Assembly: GCA_002408385.1 (NCBI GenBank)
Contig: DHSB01000246.1
Coordinates: 1-27,022, forward strand
DNA: 27,022 nt
Origin: Myxococcales bacterium UBA5297
GTDB lineage: Bacteria > Myxococcota > Myxococcia > Myxococcales > UBA5297
Direction: 5' to 3'
Made by a program: the position numbers and the translations under genes. Numbering within the stretch: position 1 is the stretch's first letter; every line of letters starts with the position of its first letter. This document shows, in pieces, positions 1 through 10,243 of the stretch. The notes under the pieces are model-generated. The model was not told where the DNA came from, searched no databases, and saw only the letters and a program-made list of their open reading frames with translations.

Positions 1-173
1 CGCATCTCGCTCAGGCGCTCGTTGATCAGGTGGTAGGGCAAGGGGCTCGGGTCGTCGTCGGCGAGCTCAGCGGCGACGGCCGGCGGCAGGCGCTCGCGAA
101 ACAGCGCTCGGGCGACGCCGGGCAGCTCCAAGGTCAGCTTGAAGAAGCGATCGTGCGGCTTGCCGATCGTCAT
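1..173 (-). CDS. Rpn/YhgA-like PD-(D/E)XK nuclease family protein, N-terminal fragment
   Basis: The first 57 codons of a minus-strand gene that runs off the left edge. The start ATG (171-173) has a GGAGG Shine-Dalgarno motif about 9 bases upstream. The peptide opens MTIGKPHDRFFKLTLELPGV and continues with a stretch resembling 'ARALFRERLPPAVAAEL...YHLINERLSEMR'. The 'PHDRFFK...P..AR..LR..LP' pattern is the N-terminal signature of the Rpn (YhgA-like, 'putative transposase') family of PD-(D/E)XK nucleases, which are linked to RecA-independent recombination and, more recently, to phage defence. The catalytic core lies outside the window, so activity cannot be judged. It is divergent from mfd, with 194 bases between the starts. 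The family call comes from the N-terminal motif only. Confidence 0.7.
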   Translation of the reverse strand, partial: MTIGKPHDRFFKLTLELPGVARALFRERLPPAVAAELADDDPSPLPYHLINERLSEM

Positions 174-367
174 CGGTTCCCCCTCCACCGAACGAGATGG
201 AGGGAGTGTAGCGCGCGGGGCCGGCACCGTCTGGGCGCGACACTTCGGCGGCTCGCGGCGCCGTCCGCTCGGCTATTCTCCCGGCGCTTTGCGCCCGGGC
301 ACCGGGCAGGCAGCGCCGTGCTCGACAGGCAGGAATATCGAACCTCACCCGAGGCGCTCTAATAGAG

Positions 368-3976
<3,609 letters not shown>

Positions 3977-3984
3977 GGATGGAG

Positions 3985-4004
3985 GGCGGAGCTCCAGCTC
4001 CGCC
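3985..4004 (+). terminator. Hairpin just after mfd, probable terminator
   Basis: A perfect inverted repeat GGCGGAGCT-CC-AGCTCCGCC starts 9 bases after the mfd stop codon. The 8-9 bp GC-rich stem suits a transcription terminator. It lacks a downstream T tract, so termination could be inefficient or Rho-assisted, and the sequence could instead be a dispersed repeat. Confidence 0.5.
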
Positions 4005-4040
4005 ACGAGGGCAAGAGGTGGAGGCGGAGGGACCGTCGGC

Positions 4041-4062
4041 TCACCCCGAGCTTGTCGAGGGG
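4041..4062. repeat. Dispersed short repeat, copy 1
   Basis: A 22-base sequence beginning TCACCCCGAGCTTGTCGAGG recurs exactly at 7993-8014. It lies between mfd and vapC. A related inverted-repeat form occurs at 24025-24098. The pattern 'CACCCtGAGCTTGTCGAaGGG' is one I recognise as a short intergenic repeat scattered through many bacterial genomes. Confidence 0.6.
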
Positions 4063-4184
4063 CACGCCGGCTGCGCGGAATGGACGGCAAGCTCCCCCAC
4101 GCGCCGGCGAGGAGTGGAGGGGAGGTTCAGAGCGCGTCTTGCCCGCTGCCCGGGGGACAGCGAGTGCTCCTTCGTCGCGTTCGC

Positions 4185-4613
4185 CTACAACCCGAGCACC
4201 GGAATCTCCCTGACCGCGCCGAAACCTCGGTCGTGGCTGACGAGCGCGAAGCAGTTTTCGTGGAGTGCGGTGGCCAACTGAATCGCATCCGGCAGCTTGA
4301 GCCGATAGCGCGTCCGCATGCGCGCGGCGAGGGAAGCGAGATCGGCATCGAGTGCGCGAACCGTCCACCCGACGCTGCCGCAAAGGAGCTGGTGGTAGCG
4401 CTCGGCGAGTGCCTCCTTGCCATGGCTGAGGGGGCCAGCCATTACCTCAGCGACAGAGATCGGCGAGACGATCGCCTGGATTCTTCCCTCGTCGAGATCG
4501 CGGAACAACGGCTCGAAGCGTGAGGCGAGAGGGCCATTCTCCAGGACGTACAGGATCGGGTTGGTGTCGAGAAAGATGGTCGCGCCGTCAGGAACCTCGG
4601 AGGAAAGAGTCAT
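4185..4613 (-). CDS. vapC: PIN-domain toxin, VapC family
   Basis: A 142-aa PIN-domain ribonuclease, the toxin of a type II toxin-antitoxin pair. Such toxins cleave RNA (often tRNA or rRNA) with Mg2+ held by a cluster of acidic residues. All four are visible: D16 in FLDTN, E56 in SVAEV, D109 in KLPDAIQLATAL and D128 in SHDRGF. I chose the ATG at 4611-4613 because it overlaps the antitoxin stop as ATGA, the usual translational coupling in these operons. A GTG six bases upstream is possible but less likely. The antitoxin gene lies directly upstream. The catalytic site looks intact, so this is probably an active toxin; the RNA target cannot be told from sequence. Confidence 0.9.
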   Translation of the reverse strand: MTLSSEVPDGATIFLDTNPILYVLENGPLASRFEPLFRDLDEGRIQAIVSPISVAEVMAGPLSHGKEALAERYHQLLCGSVGWTVRALDADLASLAARMRTRYRLKLPDAIQLATALHENCFALVSHDRGFGAVREIPVLGL

Positions 4614-4855
4614 TCCCACTCGTCCCTCATCTTCGCGACCGTCGCGCCCGCGCGCTTGCCCCAGAGCCCCGCGCCGGTTCCCTTGAGGGAGAGAAAGGGC
4701 AAGCGCTTGTGCTCCCTTGCTTGTTCGACCGGGACAAGGACGGCGTAGGGCACGCCTCTTCTCGTGATGACTGTGGCCTTGCCTCGGTGGGCGTCCTCGA
4801 GAAGTGCTGGAAGGTTAGCGCGCGCTTCCTCGGCTCCGACTGCTCGTCGCTTCAT
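4610..4855 (-). CDS. Antitoxin, Phd/YefM family
   Basis: An 81-aa antitoxin that should neutralise the downstream PIN toxin and repress the operon. The N-terminal part (ARANLPALLEDAHRGKATVITRRGVPYAVLVPVE) fits the Phd/YefM fold, in which an N-terminal DNA-binding domain precedes a flexible toxin-binding tail. The tail here ends in KMRDEWE. I placed the start at the ATG at 4853-4855, not at an upstream in-frame codon, because GGAGG (4861-4865 on the opposite strand) sits 5 bases before it. The longer version would also read through the palindrome and promoter. The stop overlaps the toxin start by 4 bases. Confidence 0.88.
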   Translation of the reverse strand: MKRRAVGAEEARANLPALLEDAHRGKATVITRRGVPYAVLVPVEQAREHKRLPFLSLKGTGAGLWGKRAGATVAKMRDEWE

Positions 4856-4872
4856 GTGGACCTCCAGATTCA

Positions 4873-4901
4873 AGTGTACGGTCCGTACGGTTGGCGCGGA
4901 A
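4873..4901 (-). promoter_or_regulatory. Probable toxin-antitoxin promoter with palindromic operator
   Basis: On the minus strand, TTCCGC (4896-4901) and TACACT (4873-4878) are separated by 17 bases, a weak sigma-70-like pair. A perfect palindrome GTACGG-T-CCGTAC (4876-4888) covers the -10 box and spacer. Antitoxins of this type usually bind such palindromes to repress their own operon. The palindrome is clear. The promoter boxes match consensus only moderately. Confidence 0.42.
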
Positions 4902-5000
4902 GCGCCGCTCCCGCCTCGCAAGCAGACGGGCCTTGGGCTCGTCGGGGCACGTGCGGCGGATCGCATCTAGAGTCAACGCGAACGCGACGCAAAGGGCGCC

Positions 5001-5585
5001 ATGAAAGATCCCAAGGGACCGAGGCAGCCGCTAACCGAGGAAGAGCTCCGCGCCGCGATGGTCGGAGGAGCCGAGCCGACGAGCGGCCCGATCACGCTCG
5101 CTGAATACGATGAAGCCTGGCCCGGGCAGTTCCGGCGAGAGGAGGATCGGATTCGCGCGGCCCTCGGGTCGCGGGCGCTGCTCGTCGAGCACGTCGGCTC
5201 GACCTCGGTGCCCGGCCTGGCCGCCAAGCCGGTCATCGACATCCTGCTCGTGGTGAAGGACTCCGCCGACGAAGCCGCCTTCGTCCCGGCGCTCGAGACC
5301 GCGGGGTACGTCCTGCGAATTCGCGAGCCCGACTGGAACCAGCACCGGCTGTTCAAGGGACCTGAGGTCGACGTCAACCTCCACGTGTTCTCGAGCGGCT
5401 GCCCGGAAATCGCCCGGATGCTCGCCTTCCGCGACCGGCTGCGTACGCACCCCGTCGACCGGGAACGGTACGAGCGGGTGAAACGATCGCTGGCAGCGCG
5501 CTCCTGGAAGTACGTGCAGCGCTACGCCGACGCGAAGACCGAGGTGGTCGAGTCCATCCTTGCGGAGGCCGAGCGCGAGCGCTGA
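5001..5585 (+). CDS. GrpB family protein (UPF0157)
   Basis: A 194-aa GrpB-family protein, a group with a nucleotidyltransferase-like fold whose biochemical role is not settled. The diagnostic stretch EHVGSTSVPGLAAKPVIDI is at about residues 64-82. It is followed by the usual ETAGY, WNQHRLFKG and NLHVFSSGCPE blocks and by a C-terminal helix with RSWKYVQRYADAKTEVV. Length fits the family (about 170-200 aa), with an N-terminal extension of some 25 residues. The gene is divergent from the toxin-antitoxin operon and faces the tapT end across the repeat-rich intergenic region. No functional partner is evident. Confidence 0.9.
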   Translation: MKDPKGPRQPLTEEELRAAMVGGAEPTSGPITLAEYDEAWPGQFRREEDRIRAALGSRALLVEHVGSTSVPGLAAKPVIDILLVVKDSADEAAFVPALETAGYVLRIREPDWNQHRLFKGPEVDVNLHVFSSGCPEIARMLAFRDRLRTHPVDRERYERVKRSLAARSWKYVQRYADAKTEVVESILAEAERER

Positions 5586-5772
5586 TTCGAGGGCGCGCGC
5601 CATGTCGTTGCTCCAGTGTCCCGCCGGGTGTGTGGGCGCCGGCGAGAGTCGGGCAAGAAGCAAGAGCCGGAATCGTAGGCCGTTCGCGCGTCTCGCCGGC
5701 CGGCCTGATGTCGCGAGTCTTGGCCAGGGCGGCGACGCGAGAATGCTAGGCGCGGAATCGAGGCGGTGCCCT

Positions 5773-5863
5773 CGGGACACGACGATTCGGTTCCGGGACA
5801 GGCGCGAACGCTCGCGGGACAAGCCCAGGCACGTGCGGGACAAGCCGAGTTGCAACCGGGACA
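5773..5863. repeat. Five CGGGACA heptamers at exact 21-bp spacing
   Basis: CGGGACA occurs at 5773, 5794, 5815, 5836 and 5857, each exactly 21 bases after the last. The 14 bases between copies share little. The heptamer is the reverse complement of TGTCCCG, which repeats in the adjacent block at 5898-6045, so the two blocks face each other. Conserved heptamers with diverged spacers suggest either an old tandem array under selection or a decayed end of the younger block. Confidence 0.8.
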
Positions 5864-5897
5864 TCAATCACAGCGGGATGAGACGTCCCGAGCGGCC

Positions 5898-6045
5898 TTC
5901 CCGATGTCCCGGGAGCGGTTCCCGATGTCCCGGGAGCGGTTCCCGATGTCCCGGGAGCGTCTCCCGATGTCCCGGGAGCGCTCTCCCGATGTCCCGGGAG
6001 CGGTTCCCGATGTCCCGGGAGCGGTTCCCGATGTCCCGGGAGCGC
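5898..6045. repeat. Seven-copy 21-bp tandem repeat with palindromic core
   Basis: Seven units, nearly identical, with core TCCCGATGTCCCGGGAGCGG. The TGTCCCG cores start at 5905, 5926, 5947, 5968, 5990, 6011 and 6032. Spacing is 21 bases except for one 22-base step before the fifth unit. Each unit contains the palindrome TCCCGGGA. Substitutions are confined mainly to the junction bases (GG/TT, GT/CT, GC/TC). There are no unique spacers, so it is not a CRISPR array. Confidence 0.93.
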
Positions 6046-6160
6046 TTTCGAGTCCGCGCGAACCCCCAATTGGGTTGGGGCTCGGTCGTCCGAGGGCGTT
6101 CGCTTACCAAATCAACAGCGATCACCCGTGTTCGGCGCGTCGAGCGATCCGCCCACCGCC

Positions 6161-6745
6161 TCATCCATGTCTTCGCCCGCGCACCTCGAGCACCCGCCTC
6201 ACGAACTCCTCGCGCAACCCCTCGAGCGGCCTCGCCGCCTCCTCGCCCTCGATGAAGCGGATCGCCGCGGCGATGGCCTCGAGCGTCGAGTGGCCCTCGG
6301 GCCGCTGCTGCTCGCGCAGCCGCGCGGGCGCGACCGCCGGCGGTGGCAGCGAGAGCACCGGCAGGCCGCGCAGCGCCGGCATGTGCAGGAACATCCGGCG
6401 TGTCTGTCTCCAGCTCCCGTCGAGTACGACCAGCTTGCGCGGCGCCGGTTCGGGACGCTCCGTCCGCTCTTGTCCCGGATAGAGAAGCCAGGTGCCGGGC
6501 TCGCGGAAGGGCGCCGGATCGATGGGGTCCGAAGCCGCCTCGATGTCCAGCATCCGCGCCTCGGCGAGCGCGAGGGCCGCGACGCGCGCGGTGTTGCTGG
6601 TGCGCAGCCGCTCCTTGGCGTGCCGCACGATCAAGATCTGCGTGCGCGTCTCCACCCGCGGGATGCAGCCGCACAGGCAGGCCTTCTCGCGCAGCAGGCA
6701 GCGAGGGCAGCGGCCCGCGAGGTCTTCGGGTGTCCTCGAGCGCAT
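6161..6745 (-). CDS. tapT: DTW-domain tRNA-uridine aminocarboxypropyltransferase
   Basis: A 194-aa DTW-domain enzyme. Family members such as E. coli TapT (YfiP) transfer the 3-amino-3-carboxypropyl group of S-adenosylmethionine to a tRNA uridine, giving acp3U. The N-terminal zinc-type cysteines are visible as CPRCLLREKACLCGCIP (about residues 14-30). Next come HAKERLRTSNTARVA and the family-naming motif, here LDGSWRQTRRM (usually DTWxxA). S/T and W positions near the C-terminus (EGHSTLEAIAAAIRFIE) also match. It follows alr by 34 bases on the same strand, so the two are probably co-transcribed. The exact tRNA target is inferred from the family only. Confidence 0.87.
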   Translation of the reverse strand: MRSRTPEDLAGRCPRCLLREKACLCGCIPRVETRTQILIVRHAKERLRTSNTARVAALALAEARMLDIEAASDPIDPAPFREPGTWLLYPGQERTERPEPAPRKLVVLDGSWRQTRRMFLHMPALRGLPVLSLPPPAVAPARLREQQRPEGHSTLEAIAAAIRFIEGEEAARPLEGLREEFVRRVLEVRGRRHG

Positions 6746-6779
6746 CTTCAGCGCGGCCGAGCCTTCGTGGTCCCCAAGA

Positions 6780-7937
6780 TCAGGCCCCTTCGGCCCGGCG
6801 GACGTAGACCCTCGGCACCCGCGTGTTGATGCTCGTCAGGATCTCGTGAGGGATGGTGCCCGCCCACTCGGCCATCTCCTCGATGCCGATGGCCGCCTCG
6901 CCCTCGTGACCGAGCAGCACGACCTCGTCGTCGTTGAAGGCGCTGTCCCAGCCGATGTCGACCATCACCTGGTCCATGCAGATGCGCCCGACCACCGGGT
7001 AGCGCTTGCCGTGGATGATCACCTGGGCCTGGCCGGACAGCGCGCGCAGGTAACCGTCGCCGTAGCCGACCGGCAGGGTGACCACCCGCGTCTCGCGCTC
7101 CGGCGTCCAGGTCGAGCCGTAGCTGACCGGGTTGCCCGGCTTGACGACCTTGAAGTAGACGACCCGCGACTTCCAGCGCAGCGCCGAGCGGACCTCGATG
7201 GGCCGCGGGCCGGGCATCGGGTAGGCGCCGTAGAGCAGCAGCCCGGGGCGCACCATGTCGAAGCGGGCCTCGGGGAGCTGAAGCACGCCGCCGGAGTTCG
7301 ACAGGTGGCGCAGCGGCGTCGGGAGCGAGCGCCGCTCGTAGAAGCGCAAGACCTCCTGGAAGCGCTCGAGCTGCAGCCGCGCGTGCGTCAGGTCAGGCGA
7401 GTCGGCGTTGGCGAAGTGGGAGAAGACCCCCTCGACCTCGACGTGCCGGCAGCCGAGCGAGGCCTCGAGCAGCTTCTCGGCGCTGTACCAGTGGACGCCG
7501 ATCCGCTCCATCCCGGTGTCGATCTTCAGGTGCACGCGGGCCCGGCGACCGAGCGTCGCCGCGCAGTCCTCGACCGCGCGCAGCTTGTCCACCGAGGAGG
7601 CGGTCAGCGTCAGGTCGTGCTCGAGGAAGAGCGGGATCTGCCCGCCGACCAGGCCGCCGAGCACGAGGATCGGCGTGCGCACGCCGGCTTGCCGCAGGCG
7701 CAGCCCCTCTTCGAGATAGGCGACGGCGAGATAGGGAGCGCCCAGGCGCTCGAAGTGCCGGCCGACCTCGACGAGGCCGTGGCCGTAGGCGTTGGCCTTG
7801 AGGATCACCATCACCGGCACGTTGACGTGCCGGCAGATGGCCTCGTAGTTGGCCGTGAGCTGGGCGAGGTCGACTTCGAGGGCGGTGGGGCGAAGCCCTT
7901 CGCCCAGGGCGATGGTCGGTTCGTGGAGCCTGTGCAT
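6780..7937 (-). CDS. alr: Alanine racemase
   Basis: A 385-aa PLP-dependent fold-type III enzyme that interconverts L- and D-alanine, supplying D-alanine for peptidoglycan. The PLP lysine is K47 in VILKANAYGHG. The second catalytic base is Tyr273 in NPVSYGSTW. Other family blocks are LKIDTGMERIG, VEGVFSHFANAD, the phosphate-site stretch LSNSGG, RPGLLLYG and GRICMDQVMVDI, and the C-terminal TRVPRVYV. Length is typical. The ATG at 7935-7937 has no clear Shine-Dalgarno. A 6-bp hairpin CGGGGC/GCCCCG (7938-7960) lies immediately upstream, so initiation may be weak or the start could differ slightly. It is the first gene of the alr-tapT pair. Confidence 0.96.
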   Translation of the reverse strand: MHRLHEPTIALGEGLRPTALEVDLAQLTANYEAICRHVNVPVMVILKANAYGHGLVEVGRHFERLGAPYLAVAYLEEGLRLRQAGVRTPILVLGGLVGGQIPLFLEHDLTLTASSVDKLRAVEDCAATLGRRARVHLKIDTGMERIGVHWYSAEKLLEASLGCRHVEVEGVFSHFANADSPDLTHARLQLERFQEVLRFYERRSLPTPLRHLSNSGGVLQLPEARFDMVRPGLLLYGAYPMPGPRPIEVRSALRWKSRVVYFKVVKPGNPVSYGSTWTPERETRVVTLPVGYGDGYLRALSGQAQVIIHGKRYPVVGRICMDQVMVDIGWDSAFNDDEVVLLGHEGEAAIGIEEMAEWAGTIPHEILTSINTRVPRVYVRRAEGA

Positions 7938-7992
7938 CGGGGCTTGATTACCACGCCCCGGTCTCCTCGGGCGAAGGCGAGGGGCCGCCCGG

Positions 7993-8014
7993 TCACCCCG
8001 AGCTTGTCGAGGGG
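7993..8014. repeat. Dispersed short repeat, copy 2
   Basis: Exact match over 22 bases to 4041-4062, in the same orientation. It lies 11 bases before the first copy of the 46-base direct repeat. See copy 1 for the family description. Confidence 0.65.
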
Positions 8015-8024
8015 GCGGGCGTGA

Positions 8025-8224
8025 AAGCTCGGGCGAGCAGCGAGGAGGGAGCCCGCCGCCTCGGCGGCCGCGTAGAGGGGCGCAAGCTCGGAGAAGCGCG
8101 ACGAGACGCGGGAGAGGAAGGGCGCGCCGCCGTCCCGGCGGCGGCGTGGTCGGGGCGCGAGCGAGTCGGCCGAACGCGAAGCTCGGGCGAGCAGCGAGGA
8201 GGGAGCCCGCCGTCGCGGCGGCCG
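8025..8224. repeat. 46-base direct repeat pair (8025-8070 and 8179-8224)
   Basis: Two 46-base copies, both starting AAGCTCGGGCGAGCAGCGAG, differ at only two positions (CCGCCT versus CGTCGC near the 3' end). They are separated by 108 bases of unrelated GC-rich sequence. Each copy ends in a self-complementary CCGCCG...CGGCGG stretch able to fold. The pair could be the borders of a small element or a terminator-like duplication. No coding capacity lies between them. Confidence 0.8.
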
Positions 8225-8279
8225 GCGACGAAGCCGGACTTCATCCTCGCCTTCGGCAGCACCCGCCGATGCCGCGCGC

Positions 8280-8753
8280 CTACGACACGAAGCGAATCGT
8301 CAGTGGGTACCGGAACAGCTCCCCGTCCTTCGCCTTGACGCTGGCGACGATGATCTCCACGAGCTGGAAGACGGCGACCGCGATGAGCAGCGGGATGCCG
8401 ATGAGCACGAACACCAGCAGGCCGGAGACTACGTAGTAGAGGAGGATGCTCAGCTCGAAGTTGAGCGACTCCTTGCCCTGGTCGTCGACGAGCGGGTACT
8501 CGTCCTTCTTGACCAGCCACACGATCAGCGGACCGACGAAGAACCCGAAGAACGTGAGATAGCCCGCGAGCGCCGACAGGTGACAGGCCATCGCCCAGTT
8601 CTTCTCGTCGTGCGACGGACCCTTGCGCTCGGCCGTCGGCTGTGGCGTCGGCTCGGCCGCGCGCCGCTCCTCCTCGGGAGGCGGTGGCTCGGGCGGCAGC
8701 ACCGTGGGCTTGTTGGTCGGCGGTTCTTGGCCTGGTCCGTACACATCGGTCAT
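8280..8753 (-). CDS. DUF4870 domain-containing membrane protein
   Basis: A 157-aa inner-membrane protein of the DUF4870 family, function unknown. Residues 1-50 form a proline- and glutamate-rich cytoplasmic tail (PPEPPPPEEERRAAEPTPQP). The family core follows: WAMACHLSALAGYLTFFG, GPLIVWLVKKDEYPLVDDQG, KESLNFELSILLYYVV, a long hydrophobic segment, then KDGELFRYPLTIRFV at the C-terminus. It has about three membrane segments. I start at the ATG at 8751-8753 because GGAGGG lies 7 bases upstream; an in-frame start 33 bases earlier would place that Shine-Dalgarno inside the gene. It is divergent from the methyltransferase gene. Confidence 0.92.
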   Translation of the reverse strand: MTDVYGPGQEPPTNKPTVLPPEPPPPEEERRAAEPTPQPTAERKGPSHDEKNWAMACHLSALAGYLTFFGFFVGPLIVWLVKKDEYPLVDDQGKESLNFELSILLYYVVSGLLVFVLIGIPLLIAVAVFQLVEIIVASVKAKDGELFRYPLTIRFVS

Positions 8754-8841
8754 GGCAATCCCTCCGAGACGGCCGTCTCTCCCCATCCAGATAGCCCTCG
8801 AATCGCGCCGCCGCAGCGGGCGCGCGGCACGCGGCCTGGAC

Positions 8842-8870
8842 TTGAGCCGGTCGGCCGCCGCGACTAGCCT
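8842..8870 (+). promoter_or_regulatory. Candidate sigma-70-like promoter for the methyltransferase gene
   Basis: TTGAGC (8842-8847) and TAGCCT (8865-8870) with a 17-base spacer, 48 bases before the ATG of the THUMP methyltransferase, in the divergent interval. The boxes match consensus at 4/6 and 3/6. In sequence this GC-rich such matches can occur by chance. Confidence 0.33.
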
Positions 8871-8917
8871 CGGGCCGCCTTTCGCTCCTCACAGCCACCA
8901 GGCGAGGCCCCGCGCCC

Positions 8918-10060
8918 ATGACCTCCGAGACTCTCTCCTGCTTCGCCGCTACGGCCCCCGGACTCGAGCCCCTTGCCGCCAAAGAGCTGCGCGCGCTCGG
9001 TATGCGACGAGTCAAGGACTCGCCCGGTGGCGCATCGTTCGTCGCGACGGTCGAGCAGCTCTACGCCGCCAACCTCTGGCTGCGCGCGGCGAGCCGGGTC
9101 CTCGTGCGCATCGCCGAGTTCCGCGCGACCGCCTTCTACGAGCTCGAGCGCAACGCCCGGAAGATCCCCTGGGAGCGCTTCGTCGCGGGCGGGGCGAGCG
9201 TCTCGCTCGGGGTCACCTGCCGCAAGTCGAAGCTCTATCACTCGGGCGCGGTCGCCCAGCGGGTGCTCGAGGCCATCGAGCGCAAGGTCGGCAAGGTCGA
9301 GACGCAGCTCGGCGGCGACGAGGACGAGGAGGGCGGGGCTGGGCAGCGCTTCTTCGTCCGCTTCGTCCACGACCAGTGCACCATCAGCGCCGACAGCTCG
9401 GGCGAGCTGCTGCACCGGCGCGGGTATCGGCAGGTCGTCGCGCAGGCGCCGCTGCGCGAGACGCTGGCGGCCGCGATGCTCCTCGGCGCCGGGTGGCGGG
9501 GCAAGGCGCCGCTGCTCGATCCGATGTGTGGCTCGGGGACGATCCCCATCGAAGCCGCGCTGCTCGCGCGGCGGGTCGCGCCGGGGATTGAGCGCAGCTT
9601 TGCCTTCATGAGCTGGCGGGACTTCGACGACCGCGCCTGGCAGCGGCTGCGCGAGAGGGCGAGGGCAGGCGCGCTCGCGCGCTCGCCGGTCAAGATCGCG
9701 GGGTCGGACAAGAACGCGGGCGCCATTGCGGCGGCGCGGGTGAATGCCGAGCGCGCGGGCGTGATCGAGGACCTCGAGCTCGCCGTCCGCGACGTCGCCG
9801 CGCTCGAGGTGCCGGCTGACGGCCCGGGGCTCGTCGTGACCAACCCGCCGTACGGCAAGCGGGTGGGTGAGCAGCGTGAGCTGCGGAGCCTCTTTCAGAC
9901 GATGGGCCGGGCCTTTCGCGAACGCGCGCCGGGATGGACCGCGGGCGTGCTGGTGCCCGATCCGAAGCTCGGTCAGGCGCTGGGCCTCGGGCTCGAGGAG
10001 GCCTTCCACACCCGCAACGGCGGGATCCCGGTCGCCTATCTCGTCGGGCAGGTGAAGTAG
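8918..10060 (+). CDS. THUMP-domain rRNA methyltransferase, RlmL/YpsC type
   Basis: A 380-aa class I SAM-dependent RNA methyltransferase with an N-terminal ferredoxin-like/THUMP region (residues ~1-170) and a C-terminal Rossmann domain. SAM-binding motif I is DPMCGSGT (201-208), followed by IEAAL. The catalytic N6/N2-methylase motif is NPPYGKR (309-315). This is the architecture of the RlmL half of E. coli RlmKL, which makes m2G2445 in 23S rRNA, and of the single-domain homologues found in many bacteria. The RlmK half is absent, as is normal outside gammaproteobacteria. An acidic low-complexity insert (GGDEDEEGGAG) interrupts the THUMP region near residue 135. The exact target nucleotide is inferred. 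Confidence 0.9.
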   Translation: MTSETLSCFAATAPGLEPLAAKELRALGMRRVKDSPGGASFVATVEQLYAANLWLRAASRVLVRIAEFRATAFYELERNARKIPWERFVAGGASVSLGVTCRKSKLYHSGAVAQRVLEAIERKVGKVETQLGGDEDEEGGAGQRFFVRFVHDQCTISADSSGELLHRRGYRQVVAQAPLRETLAAAMLLGAGWRGKAPLLDPMCGSGTIPIEAALLARRVAPGIERSFAFMSWRDFDDRAWQRLRERARAGALARSPVKIAGSDKNAGAIAAARVNAERAGVIEDLELAVRDVAALEVPADGPGLVVTNPPYGKRVGEQRELRSLFQTMGRAFRERAPGWTAGVLVPDPKLGQALGLGLEEAFHTRNGGIPVAYLVGQVK

Positions 10061-10065
10061 CCGGA

Positions 10066-10088
10066 GCGCCGGTCCTTCGTGCCGGCGC
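10066..10088 (+). terminator. Hairpin after the methyltransferase gene
   Basis: GCGCCGG (10066-10072) pairs with CCGGCGC (10082-10088) across a 9-base loop, starting 6 bases after the stop codon. A 7-bp all-GC stem in this position fits a terminator, though no T tract follows. Confidence 0.45.
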
Positions 10089-10190
10089 GTCGACGCCGGA
10101 CCACGGTTCGTCCGCGACACGCGGGCCAGCACCAAGGCTGGCCCTCCGACCCACCGGCCCGCCGACCGTATCGGCCCGTCGACGCAACCC

Positions 10191-10220
10191 TTGGAAATCG
10201 CCACGAGTTTCCCCTATCCT
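10191..10220 (+). promoter_or_regulatory. Candidate promoter of the POT-family transporter gene
   Basis: TTGGAA (10191-10196) and TATCCT (10215-10220) with an 18-base spacer, each 4/6 to the sigma-70 consensus, in a locally less GC-rich patch. A start near 10227 would give a leader of about 120 bases containing the hairpins at 10244-10304. Confidence 0.42.
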
Positions 10221-10243
10221 CGGCGCCTCTGAAATCGCTGTAA

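Larger units (their letters stand above)
5586..6160. other. Non-coding convergent region carrying 21-bp phased repeats
   Basis: 575 bases between the convergent ends of the GrpB gene and tapT. Open frames cross it on both strands, but they consist of repeated heptapeptides and have no family resemblance. Contents are an isolated TGTCCCG at 5617-5623, the degenerate CGGGACA block (5773-5863), a central imperfect palindrome CGGGA-N7-TCCCG (5874-5890) and the 7-copy block (5898-6045). A 10-bp palindrome CCCAATTGGG lies at 6065-6074. I see no clear terminator for either flanking gene apart from these elements. Confidence 0.6.
7938..8279. other. Intergenic region with two repeat types
   Basis: 342 bases between alr and the DUF4870 gene, both on the minus strand. 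It holds the second copy of the 22-base dispersed repeat (7993-8014) and a 46-base direct repeat (8025-8070 and 8179-8224). Between these lies very GC-rich sequence with CCGCCG/CGGCGG hairpin potential. I see no convincing open frame. The alr promoter must lie here if alr is not read from the DUF4870 gene, but no boxes stand out. Confidence 0.6.

Noticed and set aside
4855..4966. 37-residue N-terminal extension of the antitoxin
   Set aside because: It would run through the palindrome and promoter, and the GGAGG motif 5 bases before the ATG at 4855 fixes the start.
5773..6045. CRISPR array
   Set aside because: Unit length 21 with no unique spacers, and the left block has conserved heptamers only. 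No cas genes in the window.
6065..6074. CCCAATTGGG as a terminator or operator
   Set aside because: A 10-base palindrome with no loop and no T tract, distant from any gene start; not strong enough to annotate.
5746..6674. Peptides made of repeated heptads (MSRERFP, LPGHREP, PGTSGTA) read through the 21-bp array
   Set aside because: A 21-base repeat is open in several frames at once by arithmetic. There is no ribosome-binding site, and the best frames overlap tapT antisense.
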